From positions 1 through 32,464 of the forward strand of contig DRKU01000067.1 of NCBI GenBank assembly GCA_011051615.1: a stretch of DNA of 32,464 nucleotides, in the 5' to 3' direction. Position 1 is the stretch's first letter. The number at the start of each line of letters is the position of its first letter. Of the stretch, positions 19,856 through 29,348 are shown one piece after another. A program made the position numbers and the translations under genes. Under the pieces are notes generated by a model. It made no database searches, was not told the origin of the DNA, and saw only the letters and a list, made by a program, of their open reading frames with translations. This DNA comes from Gammaproteobacteria bacterium (GTDB lineage Bacteria > Pseudomonadota > Gammaproteobacteria > CAMYNG01).

Positions 19856-20376
19856 AGTCGCGCCTGTTGCTTGTGGACGACGATGAAGTATTCTGCCAGA
19901 CCATGGCGCGTGCGCTTACACGCCATGGGTTCGATGTGGTGATCGCCAGTTCCTCGCATGAAGCGCTCGAACGTGCAGATGGCACGAGCTGTGGTGTTAT
20001 CGATCTGCGTATCGGCCAGGACTCGGGGCTAAGTCTAATCGCAGAACTGCACCGGCGGTACCCGGGCATGAAACTTGTTGTGTTGACGGGCTTCGCCAGT
20101 ATCGCCACGGCCGTCGAGGCGATCAAACTTGGTGCCACTCACTATTTGACCAAGCCGGCGGATGCCGCAGAGATCGTTGCCGCCTTCGGTCGGGAGAGGG
20201 GGGACAGCAGCGCGGAGATCAGCGAGACCCCCATGTCGGTAAATCGCCTCGAGTGGGAGCACCTGCAACGTGTCCTCGCCGAGCATGACGGCAACATCTC
20301 CGCTGCCGCGCGTGCCATGGGGATGCATCGTCGTACGCTACAGAGGAAACTGCAGAAGAAACCCGTGCGCCGTTGA
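19849..20376 (+). CDS. regA: RegA/PrrA/ActR-type response regulator with Fis-type HTH
   Basis: Receiver domain LLLVDDDEVFC ... CGVIDLRIGQDSGL ... VVLTGFASIATAVEAIKLGATHYLTKPADA; C-terminal NISAAARAMGMHRRTLQRKLQKK. Confidence 0.92.
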   Translation: MVKSRLLLVDDDEVFCQTMARALTRHGFDVVIASSSHEALERADGTSCGVIDLRIGQDSGLSLIAELHRRYPGMKLVVLTGFASIATAVEAIKLGATHYLTKPADAAEIVAAFGRERGDSSAEISETPMSVNRLEWEHLQRVLAEHDGNISAAARAMGMHRRTLQRKLQKKPVRR

Positions 20377-20385
20377 AGGTGTGCC

Positions 20386-21237
20386 CTAAGTTCCAAGCGC
20401 CCGTGCCGCGTAGCGGATCTCGTCCCGTGCCTGTTGCAGGATCTCAAGGCTGCCGTCTGCGCCCAGCTTGCTCACGGGCAGCTTGTGGAACACCGCGGTG
20501 TCGGTCATGGTGGGCAGGTCTTCGGGGTGGTTGTCACTACCGAACAACGCATGCATCTGTGCGACGATGATGATGTCACAGTAGTCGATGGCTTCACCGG
20601 TGTCCCGGTGCCAGTCCTCGGCATGTTCGGGGACCGCGGCGATATCGGGATCGAAATTCCATTTGTGCAATACCATGGAGCCCAGCAGACCGCGCAGGGA
20701 GGAGAGGCAATGATCCAGCAGGCCGGGTTTGTCCACCAGTTCGGTGTAGTCTTCGGCGTAGCGCAACAGGATCAATTCACCGATGTCATGGGTCAGCCCT
20801 GCGAGCATGGACTTCTCGGGCTGGATGGTTGGCGTGACGCCACCCAGCACACCGGCGATGGCGGCGATGTGGCGGCTATGGGCCCAGAGTTCGAGGATAC
20901 GTTGGCGGAAGGGGCTTGTCTCATGGGCGAATACACTGTTCATGGCCAGGCAGGTCACCAGGTCACGTACCGCGTCGAGTCCCAGGCGTGCGATCGCTGC
21001 GTGGGCACTGTCCACGGGTGAAAGGTGGGCAAAGGCCGCCGAGTTGGCGATCTGGATGATGCGGGCGGTGATGTTGGTCTCGGTCTGGATGATACGTGCC
21101 AGTTTGCCCAAATCGACATTGTCATTGGCCACGGCAGCGCGAACCCGCCATACCACGTCGGGCAGTGACGGCAGCTCGACGGTGCCGGCATTGCATTCAT
21201 CCATGACCTGTTCGGTCAGTTCTCGTACCACTTCCAT
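20386..21237 (-). CDS. HDOD domain-containing protein
   Basis: LPSLPDVVWRVRAAVANDNVDLGKLARIIQTETNITARIIQIANSAAFAHLSPVDSAHAAIARLGLDAVRDLV; AGLTHDIGELILLRYAEDY. Confidence 0.9.
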   Translation of the reverse strand: MEVVRELTEQVMDECNAGTVELPSLPDVVWRVRAAVANDNVDLGKLARIIQTETNITARIIQIANSAAFAHLSPVDSAHAAIARLGLDAVRDLVTCLAMNSVFAHETSPFRQRILELWAHSRHIAAIAGVLGGVTPTIQPEKSMLAGLTHDIGELILLRYAEDYTELVDKPGLLDHCLSSLRGLLGSMVLHKWNFDPDIAAVPEHAEDWHRDTGEAIDYCDIIIVAQMHALFGSDNHPEDLPTMTDTAVFHKLPVSKLGADGSLEILQQARDEIRYAARALGT

Positions 21238-21308
21238 AGGCGCGCCATTATAGTTGTACGGCGGGTTCTGGCTGTGTCGGCCCAATTATATGTGGACTTT
21301 AATCCCTC

Positions 21309-22052
21309 TCAGGAGCGACTGCATACCGGGCAGGCCGGATCCTTGCGCAGCTTCATGCTGCGCCATTCCATGGACATGGCATCGAGCAGCAGCAGGCGGC
21401 CATCAAGCGGCTGGCCGATGCCGAGCAGCACCTTGATGGCTTCCACGGCCTGCAGGGCGCCGATGGTGCCCACCACCGGGCCGAGGATACCGGTCTCGCT
21501 ACAGGTCTGTTCGTCCTCGCCTTCCTCGTGGTACAGGCAACGGTAACAGGGACTCTCGGGGCGCAGATTGAAGACGCTGAGTTGCCCCTCCATGCGCACG
21601 GCGGCACCCGAGACCAGCGGTTTCCCCGTCGCCACGCAGGCGGCATTGATGGCGAAGCGCGTGGCGAAGTTGTCCGAGCAGTCCAGCACGACGTCGACGG
21701 CGGCGCTGTGTTGCTGCAGGCCCGACTCATCAAGGCGATGACCGATGGTCTCGAGCCTTACTTCCGGATTGAGTGCCCTGAGGCGGGCCTGTGCCGAGGC
21801 AGTCTTGGGTATGCCGATGTGCTCGTTGTCGTGGAGGATCTGGCGTTGCAGGTTGGACAGGTCCACGCGGTCGTCGTCCACCAGCACCAGGCGGCCGACA
21901 CCGGCGGTGGCCAGGTACATGGCCGCCGGTGAGCCGAGTCCGCCGAGGCCGATGATCAGCACCGCCGACTCACGCAGGCGCTGCTGCCCGGCGGCATCGA
22001 TCTGTGGCAGCATGATCTGGCGGCTGTAACGCAGGAGCTGTTTGTCATCCAT
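21309..22052 (-). CDS. moeB: HesA/MoeB/ThiF family ubiquitin-like activating enzyme
   Basis: MDDKQLLRYSRQIMLPQIDAAGQQRLRESAVLIIGLGGLGSPAAMYLATAGVGRLVLVDDDRVDLSNLQRQILH; CYRCLY and C-terminal CPVC zinc ligands. Confidence 0.9.
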   Translation of the reverse strand: MDDKQLLRYSRQIMLPQIDAAGQQRLRESAVLIIGLGGLGSPAAMYLATAGVGRLVLVDDDRVDLSNLQRQILHDNEHIGIPKTASAQARLRALNPEVRLETIGHRLDESGLQQHSAAVDVVLDCSDNFATRFAINAACVATGKPLVSGAAVRMEGQLSVFNLRPESPCYRCLYHEEGEDEQTCSETGILGPVVGTIGALQAVEAIKVLLGIGQPLDGRLLLLDAMSMEWRSMKLRKDPACPVCSRS

Positions 22053-22103
22053 GGGCGCAGTATCGAATCTTGTGCCGTGTATCGCAAGGGAAGGGGGGAA
22101 ATC

Positions 22104-22334
22104 AGGGGCAAGGGGCGAGGGCCGAGTATCTGATCCCCGCCCCCTGTCCCCCGCCCTGAGGGCGGGGGGACCGGTGTTTTTCAGCAAACGAATAGCCCGG
22201 GTGACGCGAAGCGTAACCTGGTGAAGATGATCCCGGATTTCGGCCTGCGGCCTGCATCCAGGCCAGGGTATTCACCACGGGGACAGGGGGCGGGGATCAA
22301 ACGCCTGTTCCTCGCTACTCGCCACTCGCTACTG
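22104..22334. repeat. Composite repeat region between moeB and prmC: heptad arrays, 21-nt inverted repeat and REP/BIME-like hairpins
   Basis: AGGGGCA AGGGGCG AGGGCCG AGTATC (22104-22130); inverted pair 22131-22151 / 22279-22299 (tgatccccgccccctgtcccc); hairpins ~22195-22225 and 22233-22256; right array CTCGCTA CTCGCCA CTCGCTA CTG (22311-22334). Confidence 0.7.
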
Positions 22335-23180
22335 TTTTTTCGCCAGGCTCAGGCGTTCATGCCCGGCGTGATCGCGTACGGTCTCGATGTTGCCCAGACC
22401 CTGTGCGGCGAGCAGGGTGCGCACGGCCTCGCCCTGATCGAAGCCGTGTTCCAGTAACAGCCAGCCGCCGGCTTCGAGGTGGGCCGGTGCGTTGGCGACA
22501 AGCCGGGCCAGATCGTCGAGTCCCCCGGGACCGGCGTGAAGTGCTTCGATGGGTTCGAAGCGCACATCGCCCTGTTGCAGGTGAGGATCGTCTACGGCCA
22601 CGTAGGGGGGGTTGGCGACGATAACATGGTAGCGGTGACCCTGCAGGGGTGCGAACCATTCCCCGACGAGGAAGGTGACGTTGCTGATGTGCAGTTGCCT
22701 GGCGTTGTCTCGTGCCACGGCGAGGGCCGCTTCGGATCGGTCTGTCGCCGTCACCGTGCAGCCGGGGCACTCATGGGCGAGGGCCAGCGCGATGGCGCCG
22801 CTGCCGGTACCGAGATCGGCGATGCGCCAGTCGGCCCTGGCGGGAATGCGTGCCAGGGCCTGTTCCACCAGCAGTTCGGTCTCGGGGCGCGGGATGAGGG
22901 TGTCGGGGGTGACGCGCAGGGGCAGGGACCAGAATTCCTGTTCACCGACGAGATAGGCCACCGGCTCGCCCGTGGCGCGGCGTTCGATCAGGGCGGAGAA
23001 GCTCGTCTGTACCGCGGGGTCGAGGACCTCCTCCGGCCAGGTATGCAGGTGGGTGCGCGAGACACCGAGGACGTGGGCGAGCAGGATCTCGGCATCGAGG
23101 CGCGCGCTGTCCGACTCCGTCAGTCGTTGCCGGGCGGCGGCAAGCTGCGCGGCGATAGTGGCGGGCGCAGACATGGGCAA
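22329..23180 (-). CDS. prmC: Peptide chain release factor N5-glutamine methyltransferase
   Basis: IADLGTGSGAIALALAHE; VIVANPPYV (NPPY catalytic motif); RRATGEPVAYLVGEQEFWSLPLRVTPDTLIPRPETELLV. Start could be 23174. Confidence 0.95.
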   Translation of the reverse strand: MPMSAPATIAAQLAAARQRLTESDSARLDAEILLAHVLGVSRTHLHTWPEEVLDPAVQTSFSALIERRATGEPVAYLVGEQEFWSLPLRVTPDTLIPRPETELLVEQALARIPARADWRIADLGTGSGAIALALAHECPGCTVTATDRSEAALAVARDNARQLHISNVTFLVGEWFAPLQGHRYHVIVANPPYVAVDDPHLQQGDVRFEPIEALHAGPGGLDDLARLVANAPAHLEAGGWLLLEHGFDQGEAVRTLLAAQGLGNIETVRDHAGHERLSLAKKQ

Positions 23181-23184
23181 GGCC

Positions 23185-24270
23185 TTATTCGTTGCTCATT
23201 TCGGCGAGCAGATCCATCTGGTGTTCATTGATGAGGGGATCGATGATCTCATCGAGGTTGCCGGCCATGATCTCGTCGAGCTTGTAGAGGGTCAGGTTGA
23301 TGCGGTGATCGGTGACGCGGCCCTGGGGAAAATTGTAGGTGCGAATACGCTCGGAGCGATCACCCGAGCCCACCAGCAGGCGACGGGTCTGCGCCTGCTC
23401 GGCCTGCTGTTTCTCCTGTTCCTGTTGCAACAGGCGTGACTGCAACAGCGACATGGCGCGCGCGCGGTTCTTGTGCTGCGAACGTTCGTCCTGGCATTCC
23501 ACCACGATGCCCGAGGGCAGGTGCGTGATGCGGATGGCCGAGTCGGTCTTGTTGACATGCTGGCCACCGGCGCCCGAGGCGCGAAAGGTATCCACCTTGA
23601 GGTCGGCCGGGTTGATGTCGATGGCGTCCACTTCGTCTATTTCCGGCATCACCGCCACGGTACAGGCCGAGGTGTGGATGCGGCCCTGGGATTCGGTCTC
23701 CGGCACACGCTGCACGCGGTGGCCGCCGGATTCGAACTTGAGTCGCGAATAGGCGCCCTTGCCGATGATGCGCAGGATGATCTCCTTGTAACCACCGTGT
23801 TCACCGGGGCTTTCGCTGATCACTTCCAGTTGCCACTTGCGTGCCTCGGCGTAGCGCGCATACATGCGGTAGAGATCACCGGCGAACAGGGCGGCCTCGT
23901 CGCCGCCGGTGCCGGCGCGGATCTCGAGGAAGATATTGCGCTCGTCATTGGGATCGGTGGGCAGCAGGAGTTTCTGCAGTTCCACTTCGAGGCGTTCACG
24001 CTCGGCACGCGCGTGTTCGATCTCATCTTCGGCCATGGCGCGCATCTCGGCGTCATCCTCGCTGAGCATCTTCTCGGCCTCGGCCAGGTTGGCCTCGTTG
24101 TCACGGTATTCACGGTAGCAGTTGACCACCGGTGTGAGTTGCGCGTGTTCCTGGGACAGGGTACGGAAGCGTTCCTGATCGGCGATGGTGTCGGGATCGG
24201 CGAGCAGGGCATTGATTTCTTCCATGCGCTCGTCAAGCCCCTCCAGTTTTTTCAGCAGGGATGGTTTCAC
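23185..24270 (-). CDS. prfA: Peptide chain release factor 1
   Basis: [93 protein letters not shown] (GGQ). Confidence 0.98.
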   Translation of the reverse strand: MKPSLLKKLEGLDERMEEINALLADPDTIADQERFRTLSQEHAQLTPVVNCYREYRDNEANLAEAEKMLSEDDAEMRAMAEDEIEHARAERERLEVELQKLLLPTDPNDERNIFLEIRAGTGGDEAALFAGDLYRMYARYAEARKWQLEVISESPGEHGGYKEIILRIIGKGAYSRLKFESGGHRVQRVPETESQGRIHTSACTVAVMPEIDEVDAIDINPADLKVDTFRASGAGGQHVNKTDSAIRITHLPSGIVVECQDERSQHKNRARAMSLLQSRLLQQEQEKQQAEQAQTRRLLVGSGDRSERIRTYNFPQGRVTDHRINLTLYKLDEIMAGNLDEIIDPLINEHQMDLLAEMSNE

Positions 24271-24281
24271 GGTGGTTGCAG

Positions 24282-25544
24282 TTAGTCGTTGGTGTCTTTG
24301 AGGTCAAGCAGTTCGCGGGCGATGGCGAGCACGTCCTTGCGGCCTTCGAAGGCGGCGCGGTTGAGCTGGGCCGTGGGGCTGTGGATGAGACGGCTGGTGA
24401 GCAGGCGCGCCAGTTCGTTGAGCACTTCCTCGGGATCCTTGCCGGCGGCGAGCTGGCGGCGCGCGTCGGCCAGCGTGTCGTCGCGGATGTGTTCGGCCTG
24501 TTCGCGGTAGTGGCGGATGGTCTGCACCGCGTCCAGCGAGCGTAGCCAGCCCATGAACTGCTCCACCTGGTTGTCGATGATCTCCTCGGCCTCCGCGGCG
24601 GCGGCGGCGCGCGAGCGACGATTCTCCTCGATGACCGCATGCAGGTCATCGACGGTGTAGAGATAGACGTCGTTGAGTTCGCCGGCCTCGGGCTCGATAT
24701 CACGCGGTACGGCGATGTCCACCATGAACATAGGGCGATGCTTGCGCTGCCTGAGGGCACGTTCCACCATGCCCTTGCCGAGGATGGGCAGCGGGCTGGC
24801 GGTGGAAGAGATGACAATATCCGCGTCGGCCAGCGCCTGCGGCACATCGGCGAGCACGATGGCCTCGCCACCGATCTGGCGGCTCAGCTGACGTGCGCGC
24901 TCGACGGTGCGATTGGCGATGATCATACGCTTGATGCCCTGTTCGCGCAGGTGGCGTGCCACCAGTTCGATGGTCTCGCCGGCGCCGATGAGCAGGGCGG
25001 TGTGGCGGCCGAGGTCGGAAAAGATCTGGCGCGACAGGCTAACCGCGGCGAAGGCTACCGACACCGGGTTGGCGCCGATGGCGGTGTCGGAACGCACCTG
25101 CTTGGCCACCGAGAAGGTGTACTGGAACAGGCGGTTGAGCAGGCGGCCAATGGTGCCGGCATCGCTGGCGGTATGATAGGCATCCTTGATCTGGCCAAGG
25201 ATCTGCGGTTCGCCCAGCACCAGCGAGTCGAGGCCGCTGGCGACGCGCAGGATGTGGCGCACGGCCTGGCTGTCAGGGTGGGCGTAGATGTAGGGCGCCA
25301 CTTCCTCGGCACCGAGCTTGTGGTACTGCCGGAACCATTCGATGATGGCGTTGGCATCCGGTGACTCGGCCTGGCAGATCAGCTCGGTGCGGTTGCAGGT
25401 GGAGATGATGGCGGCTTCGCTGACCGGCGCGTGGGCGAGCAGATCGCGCAGGGCCTCGCCCACCTGCTCGGGCTGGAAGGCCACGCGCTCACGGATCTCT
25501 ACCGGGGCGGTTTTATGATTGATGCCAAATGCGAGCAGGGTCAC
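24282..25544 (-). CDS. hemA: Glutamyl-tRNA reductase
   Basis: [66 protein letters not shown]. Confidence 0.98.
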   Translation of the reverse strand: MTLLAFGINHKTAPVEIRERVAFQPEQVGEALRDLLAHAPVSEAAIISTCNRTELICQAESPDANAIIEWFRQYHKLGAEEVAPYIYAHPDSQAVRHILRVASGLDSLVLGEPQILGQIKDAYHTASDAGTIGRLLNRLFQYTFSVAKQVRSDTAIGANPVSVAFAAVSLSRQIFSDLGRHTALLIGAGETIELVARHLREQGIKRMIIANRTVERARQLSRQIGGEAIVLADVPQALADADIVISSTASPLPILGKGMVERALRQRKHRPMFMVDIAVPRDIEPEAGELNDVYLYTVDDLHAVIEENRRSRAAAAAEAEEIIDNQVEQFMGWLRSLDAVQTIRHYREQAEHIRDDTLADARRQLAAGKDPEEVLNELARLLTSRLIHSPTAQLNRAAFEGRKDVLAIARELLDLKDTND

Positions 25545-25705
25545 GGGCGGATACCGCTGATGGGTTCTGGGGGCAAACTTGAATTAGCCATTTCGATTGT
25601 GTCACAACGCCCACATTATAAAGGTAATTTCGCGTAAAGTTGTTTATAGTTTCCCCAGGCCGCTGCATCGTCGCATCAGGATTAGCCAAGGTTGGACCCC
25701 CAGGT

Positions 25706-27517
25706 ATGAAGATCTCCGCATTATTGCTGTTTTCCACACTTAATATATTGATATTACAGGGCTGCAGCTCCCTGCCGGATTCCCCCGGGGTACCGGAGGG
25801 CACGCCGGTGCCCATGCCGGTGGCCCGCCCGGCGGCGCCGGCGACACCCACGGTCCCCGTTGCGCCGGCCACCACGCCGCCGCCCGCCCCGGCGCCCATC
25901 GCTGCGGCCCCCGACGAGCAGTTCGAGCCTCCGGCCGGGCTCAATGCCGATATCCTTTATAACCTCATGCTGGCGGAGATCGCCGGCCAGCGTGGCCAGC
26001 TCAAGCTGGCGGTTCAGCACTACGTCAGCGCCGCCATGCTGTCACGCGATGCACGCATTGCCGAGCGTGCCACGCGTGTGGCGGTCTATGCGCGCGATGA
26101 TGAGAATGCCCTCATCGTCGCCAAACTGTGGGCCGAACTGGACCCTGAGAATATCGAGGCCAACCAGGTGGCCGCCGCCATGCTGGTACGCAAGGGCGAG
26201 GTGGATGGCGCACTGGGCTTCCTCGAAAAGGTCGTGGACGTGGCGCGCGGCAGCGGCAAGAGCTACCAGCTCATCGTCTCCCTGCTCAGCCGTGAGCGCG
26301 ATCGCGACACGGCGCTGGCGGTGATGGAAAAGCTGGCACAGAGCCGCGCCGACGACATCGAGGCCAACTTCGCCTATGCCCAGCTCGCGCTGTTGCTCAA
26401 TGCACCACAACGTGCGCTGCAGGCCGTCGATCGCCTGCTGACCATGGCCCCGGATCTGACCCGCGCCCTGATCCTGCGCAGCAACATCCTCGTACGCCTC
26501 GACAAGGGCGCCGAGTCGCTGGACATGCTCAGCGCGGCGGTGGCGCGCAAGCCGGACGACAGCGAACTGCGCACCTATTACGCCCGCCGGCTGGTAGATG
26601 AAAACCGTTTCGATGACGCCAGGGAACAGTTTGGTCTGCTGCTGGAGGCCGATCCCGCCAATGTGGATGCCATCTACGCACTGGGCCTGCTTAATCTGCA
26701 GATGAACCACTTCGACAGGGCTGTGCGACACTTCAAGCGGCTGCTGGAGCTGGGGCAACGCATCGATGAGGCCAATTATTACCTTGGTCAGATCGCCGAG
26801 AAGCGCAGGGACTGGCAACAGGCACTGGATTATTACCAGGCGGTGCGCAGCGGACGTTATTATCTCGAAGCACAGATCCGTATCGCCGTGGTGTACAGGA
26901 ATCAGGACGGTGTCGAGAAGGCGCGCCGCCATCTGCACAGCATCACCCCCACCTCGGCGGAAGTGGAACTGCGCCTCTATCTGGCCGAGGGGGAACTGTT
27001 GCGCGAGGCAGGCATGTACGCCGAGGCGGTGGAGATGTATACCGAGGCGCTGGGCAACCTGCCGGACAATACCGAACTGCTGTACGCGCGCGCGCTGATC
27101 GCCGAGAAGATCGACCGCCTCGATATCACGGAGGGGGATCTGCGCAGCATTCTCGAACGTGAGCCGGAGAACGCCCAGGCCCTCAATGCCCTGGGTTACA
27201 CGCTGGCCGATCGCACCGATCGCCTGGAAGAGGCCCTGGGTTACATCGAGCGTGCCTACAAACTCAAGCCCGACGACGCGGCCATCATCGACAGCATGGG
27301 CTGGATCCATTACCGTCTTGGGCACCATGACAAGGCACTGGAATACCTCAACAAGGCCTTCGAGATCATGACCGATCCCGAGATCGCCGCGCATCTTGGC
27401 GAAGTGCTGTGGGTCACCGGCGACCACGAACGGGCGCGCGAGGTCTGGGAGGCCGCGGTGCGCATTGCGCCCAAACACAAGTTGCTGCTCGACGTCATTC
27501 GCCGCTTCACCCAATGA
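25706..27517 (+). CDS. TPR-repeat outer-membrane lipoprotein
   Basis: MKISALLLFSTLNILILQGCSSLPDSP lipobox, Pro/Ala-rich linker, multiple TPRs; upstream of lolB, a common gammaproteobacterial arrangement. Start inferred at 25706. Confidence 0.88.
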   Translation: MKISALLLFSTLNILILQGCSSLPDSPGVPEGTPVPMPVARPAAPATPTVPVAPATTPPPAPAPIAAAPDEQFEPPAGLNADILYNLMLAEIAGQRGQLKLAVQHYVSAAMLSRDARIAERATRVAVYARDDENALIVAKLWAELDPENIEANQVAAAMLVRKGEVDGALGFLEKVVDVARGSGKSYQLIVSLLSRERDRDTALAVMEKLAQSRADDIEANFAYAQLALLLNAPQRALQAVDRLLTMAPDLTRALILRSNILVRLDKGAESLDMLSAAVARKPDDSELRTYYARRLVDENRFDDAREQFGLLLEADPANVDAIYALGLLNLQMNHFDRAVRHFKRLLELGQRIDEANYYLGQIAEKRRDWQQALDYYQAVRSGRYYLEAQIRIAVVYRNQDGVEKARRHLHSITPTSAEVELRLYLAEGELLREAGMYAEAVEMYTEALGNLPDNTELLYARALIAEKIDRLDITEGDLRSILEREPENAQALNALGYTLADRTDRLEEALGYIERAYKLKPDDAAIIDSMGWIHYRLGHHDKALEYLNKAFEIMTDPEIAAHLGEVLWVTGDHERAREVWEAAVRIAPKHKLLLDVIRRFTQ

Positions 27518-28128
27518 TGCGATCCCTGCTGTTTGCCTGCCTGTTGACCCTGGCGGGCTGCGCTGGCGTCGCGCCGGTCTCTCCCGACCTCGGCGGGGAC
27601 GGGCAGGATCCTGCCGTGGCCTGGGCAGAGCGCCAGCAGGCCCTGTCCCGGCTCGATCACTTCCGCCTCGTCGGTCGCCTCAGCGTCGTGCGCGGCGTGG
27701 AATCCTGGTTCATCAACGTGGAATGGCAGCAGCGTGGCAGCGACTGGCTGGTGGTACTGAGCGGTCCCTTCGGCGCCGGCCTGCGGCTGAGTGGTGCCGG
27801 CGGCGGCCCGGTGGTGCTGGAGAACAGCGAGGGACGCTTTCACGCCGACAGCGCCGAGCAGTTGCTCTACCAGCACACCGGTGTCGTCATGCCGCTGACC
27901 GGCCTGCGCTACTGGATGCTGGGGTTACCGGACCCGCGTCTGGCGGTGGACGGCGAGGAACTGGATGATCGTGGGCGCCTGCGGACCCTCCACCAGGCTG
28001 ACTGGCGTATCCGCCTGCGCCGCTACGTTGCGATCAATGGCCTCGAACTGCCCGACAAGGTCTTCGCCGATCAGGGCGAGCTCAAGGTGCGCCTGATCGT
28101 CGACGAATGGTACCTCGGTCTGGGCTGA
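27514..28128 (+). CDS. lolB: Outer-membrane lipoprotein localisation protein LolB
   Basis: MMRSLLFACLLTLAGCAGVAPV lipobox; FRLVGRLSVVRGVESWFINVEWQQRGSDWLVVLSGPFGAGLRLSGAG; between TPR lipoprotein and ispE. Confidence 0.88.
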   Translation: MMRSLLFACLLTLAGCAGVAPVSPDLGGDGQDPAVAWAERQQALSRLDHFRLVGRLSVVRGVESWFINVEWQQRGSDWLVVLSGPFGAGLRLSGAGGGPVVLENSEGRFHADSAEQLLYQHTGVVMPLTGLRYWMLGLPDPRLAVDGEELDDRGRLRTLHQADWRIRLRRYVAINGLELPDKVFADQGELKVRLIVDEWYLGLG

Positions 28129-28156
28129 GCCGCGTTCCCGGCTGCGGGAGGCTATA

Positions 28157-29059
28157 ATGGCCGCCATGCCCCAGGACCCTGCCCAGTTCACATGGCCCGC
28201 GCCGGCCAAGCTCAACCTGTTCCTGCACATTACGGGTCGCCGTGACGACGGTTTCCACGAACTGCAGACCCTGTTCCAGTTTCTCGATCGCGGCGACCGG
28301 CTGCGTTTTGCGCCACGTGGCGACGGCGCCATCGTACGTCACGGCGGGCTGGCGGCGGTGCCCGCCGAGGATGACCTGGTGGTGCGCGCCGCGCGGGCCC
28401 TGCAGGCTCGCTGCGGGACGGACAGCGGGGTGGATATCTGGCTGGAGAAGGTGTTGCCGGCGGGGGGCGGTCTGGGGGGCGGCAGTTCCGATGCCGCCAC
28501 CACGCTGGTGGCCCTCAATGCCCTGTGGGACTGCGGTCTGGGGGTGGCGGAACTGGCCCGGCTGGGGCTGGAGTTGGGCGCCGACGTGCCGGTTTTCGTG
28601 CGCGGCGAGGCGGCCTGGGCCGAGGGGGTGGGCGAGCAGCTGGCACCGGTGGCCGGGCTCGGGGTGGACCTGCCCGAGCCCTGGTACGTGGTTCTCGCCC
28701 CGCCGGTAAGTGTCTCAACAGCGGAGATTTTTTCCGACCCCGCATTGATACGGGATTGCCCAGCCATTAAAATACGCGACTTCCTGGCGGGGCAGGTCAG
28801 CAATGTCTGTGAAAAGGTCGTCTTTCGCCGCTACCCGGAGGTAGCCAGGGCGCAGGGCGAGCTCGCCCGTTTTGCGCCGGCGCGCATGACCGGCACCGGT
28901 GCCTGCATCTTCGCCGCCTTCGACGACGAGGCCGCGGCCCGCGAGGCGGCGAAGGCCCTCGCCGGGCGCTGGCCACTGCTGGTGGCGCGGGGCCGCAACC
29001 GTTCCCCGTTGCAGACGGCACTGGCGACGTGGCGGGCGCAAGCCGGTGCGGGAAACTGA
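28157..29059 (+). CDS. ispE: 4-diphosphocytidyl-2-C-methyl-D-erythritol kinase
   Basis: WPAPAKLNLFLHITGRRDDGFHELQTLFQFLD; LPAGGGLGGGSSDAATTLVALN; ARMTGTGACIFAAFDDE. Good Shine-Dalgarno (gggagg) before ATG 28157. Confidence 0.97.
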   Translation: MAAMPQDPAQFTWPAPAKLNLFLHITGRRDDGFHELQTLFQFLDRGDRLRFAPRGDGAIVRHGGLAAVPAEDDLVVRAARALQARCGTDSGVDIWLEKVLPAGGGLGGGSSDAATTLVALNALWDCGLGVAELARLGLELGADVPVFVRGEAAWAEGVGEQLAPVAGLGVDLPEPWYVVLAPPVSVSTAEIFSDPALIRDCPAIKIRDFLAGQVSNVCEKVVFRRYPEVARAQGELARFAPARMTGTGACIFAAFDDEAAAREAAKALAGRWPLLVARGRNRSPLQTALATWRAQAGAGN

Positions 29060-29061
29060 AT

Positions 29062-29136
29062 TGGGCCGTCGCCAAGCGGTAAGGCACTGGGTTTTGATCC
29101 CAGCATTCGCAGGTTCGAATCCTGCCGGCCCAGCCA
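29062..29136 (+). tRNA. tRNA-Gln (anticodon TTG), CCA encoded
   Basis: tgggccgtcgccaagcggtaaggcactgggttttgatcccagcattcgcaggttcgaatcctgccggcccagcca; 7-bp acceptor TGGGCCG/CGGCCCA, anticodon stem CTGGG/CCCAG with loop TTTTGAT, T-arm GCAGG-TTCGAAT-CCTGC. Confidence 0.97.
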
Positions 29137-29143
29137 GACAAGC

Positions 29144-29319
29144 CTGATCTGTTTGCCTGGTGGCAAACAGATCAGCCAGCTGGCGGCAGGATGAGAACCG
29201 CAGGTTCGACAAATTCGTCGGGAACGAATTTGAACATTCCTGTCATGCGTTGCATGACAGGAATGGCCCGAAGGGCACTGTGCAGGGATGCACAGTGTAA
29301 TCCTGCCGGCCCAGCCAGA
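29144..29319. repeat. Hairpin cluster with a partial tRNA-Gln 3' duplication
   Basis: Perfect stems: 29144-29157/29162-29175 (14 bp), 29210-29218/29224-29232 (9 bp), 29235-29248/29252-29265 (14 bp), 29276-29284/29289-29297 (9 bp). 29299-29319 is identical to tRNA positions 29118-29138; 29199-29209 is identical to 29108-29118. Confidence 0.85.
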
Positions 29320-29348
29320 TTGAGCCAGTTTGAATTTTACGCACCAGG

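Noticed and set aside
22148-22168. CCCCCGCCC-TGA-GGGCGGGGG hairpin followed by GTTTTTC as an intrinsic terminator
   Set aside because: No plus-strand gene ends upstream of it (moeB is on the minus strand), so it more likely belongs to the composite repeat.
28153-28158. TATAAT just upstream of ispE, possible leaderless promoter
   Set aside because: It overlaps the ispE ATG (28157), there is no convincing -35, and a clear Shine-Dalgarno (gggagg) supports ordinary translation within the lolB-ispE transcript.
28525-28770. Gly/Arg-rich ORFs on both strands inside ispE (81 and 76 aa)
   Set aside because: Low-complexity out-of-frame products of a very GC-rich ispE segment.
29299-29319. A second complete tRNA gene
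   Set aside because: Only the T-arm/acceptor 3' portion is present and it is split by an 89-nt insert; no D-arm or anticodon arm can be formed.
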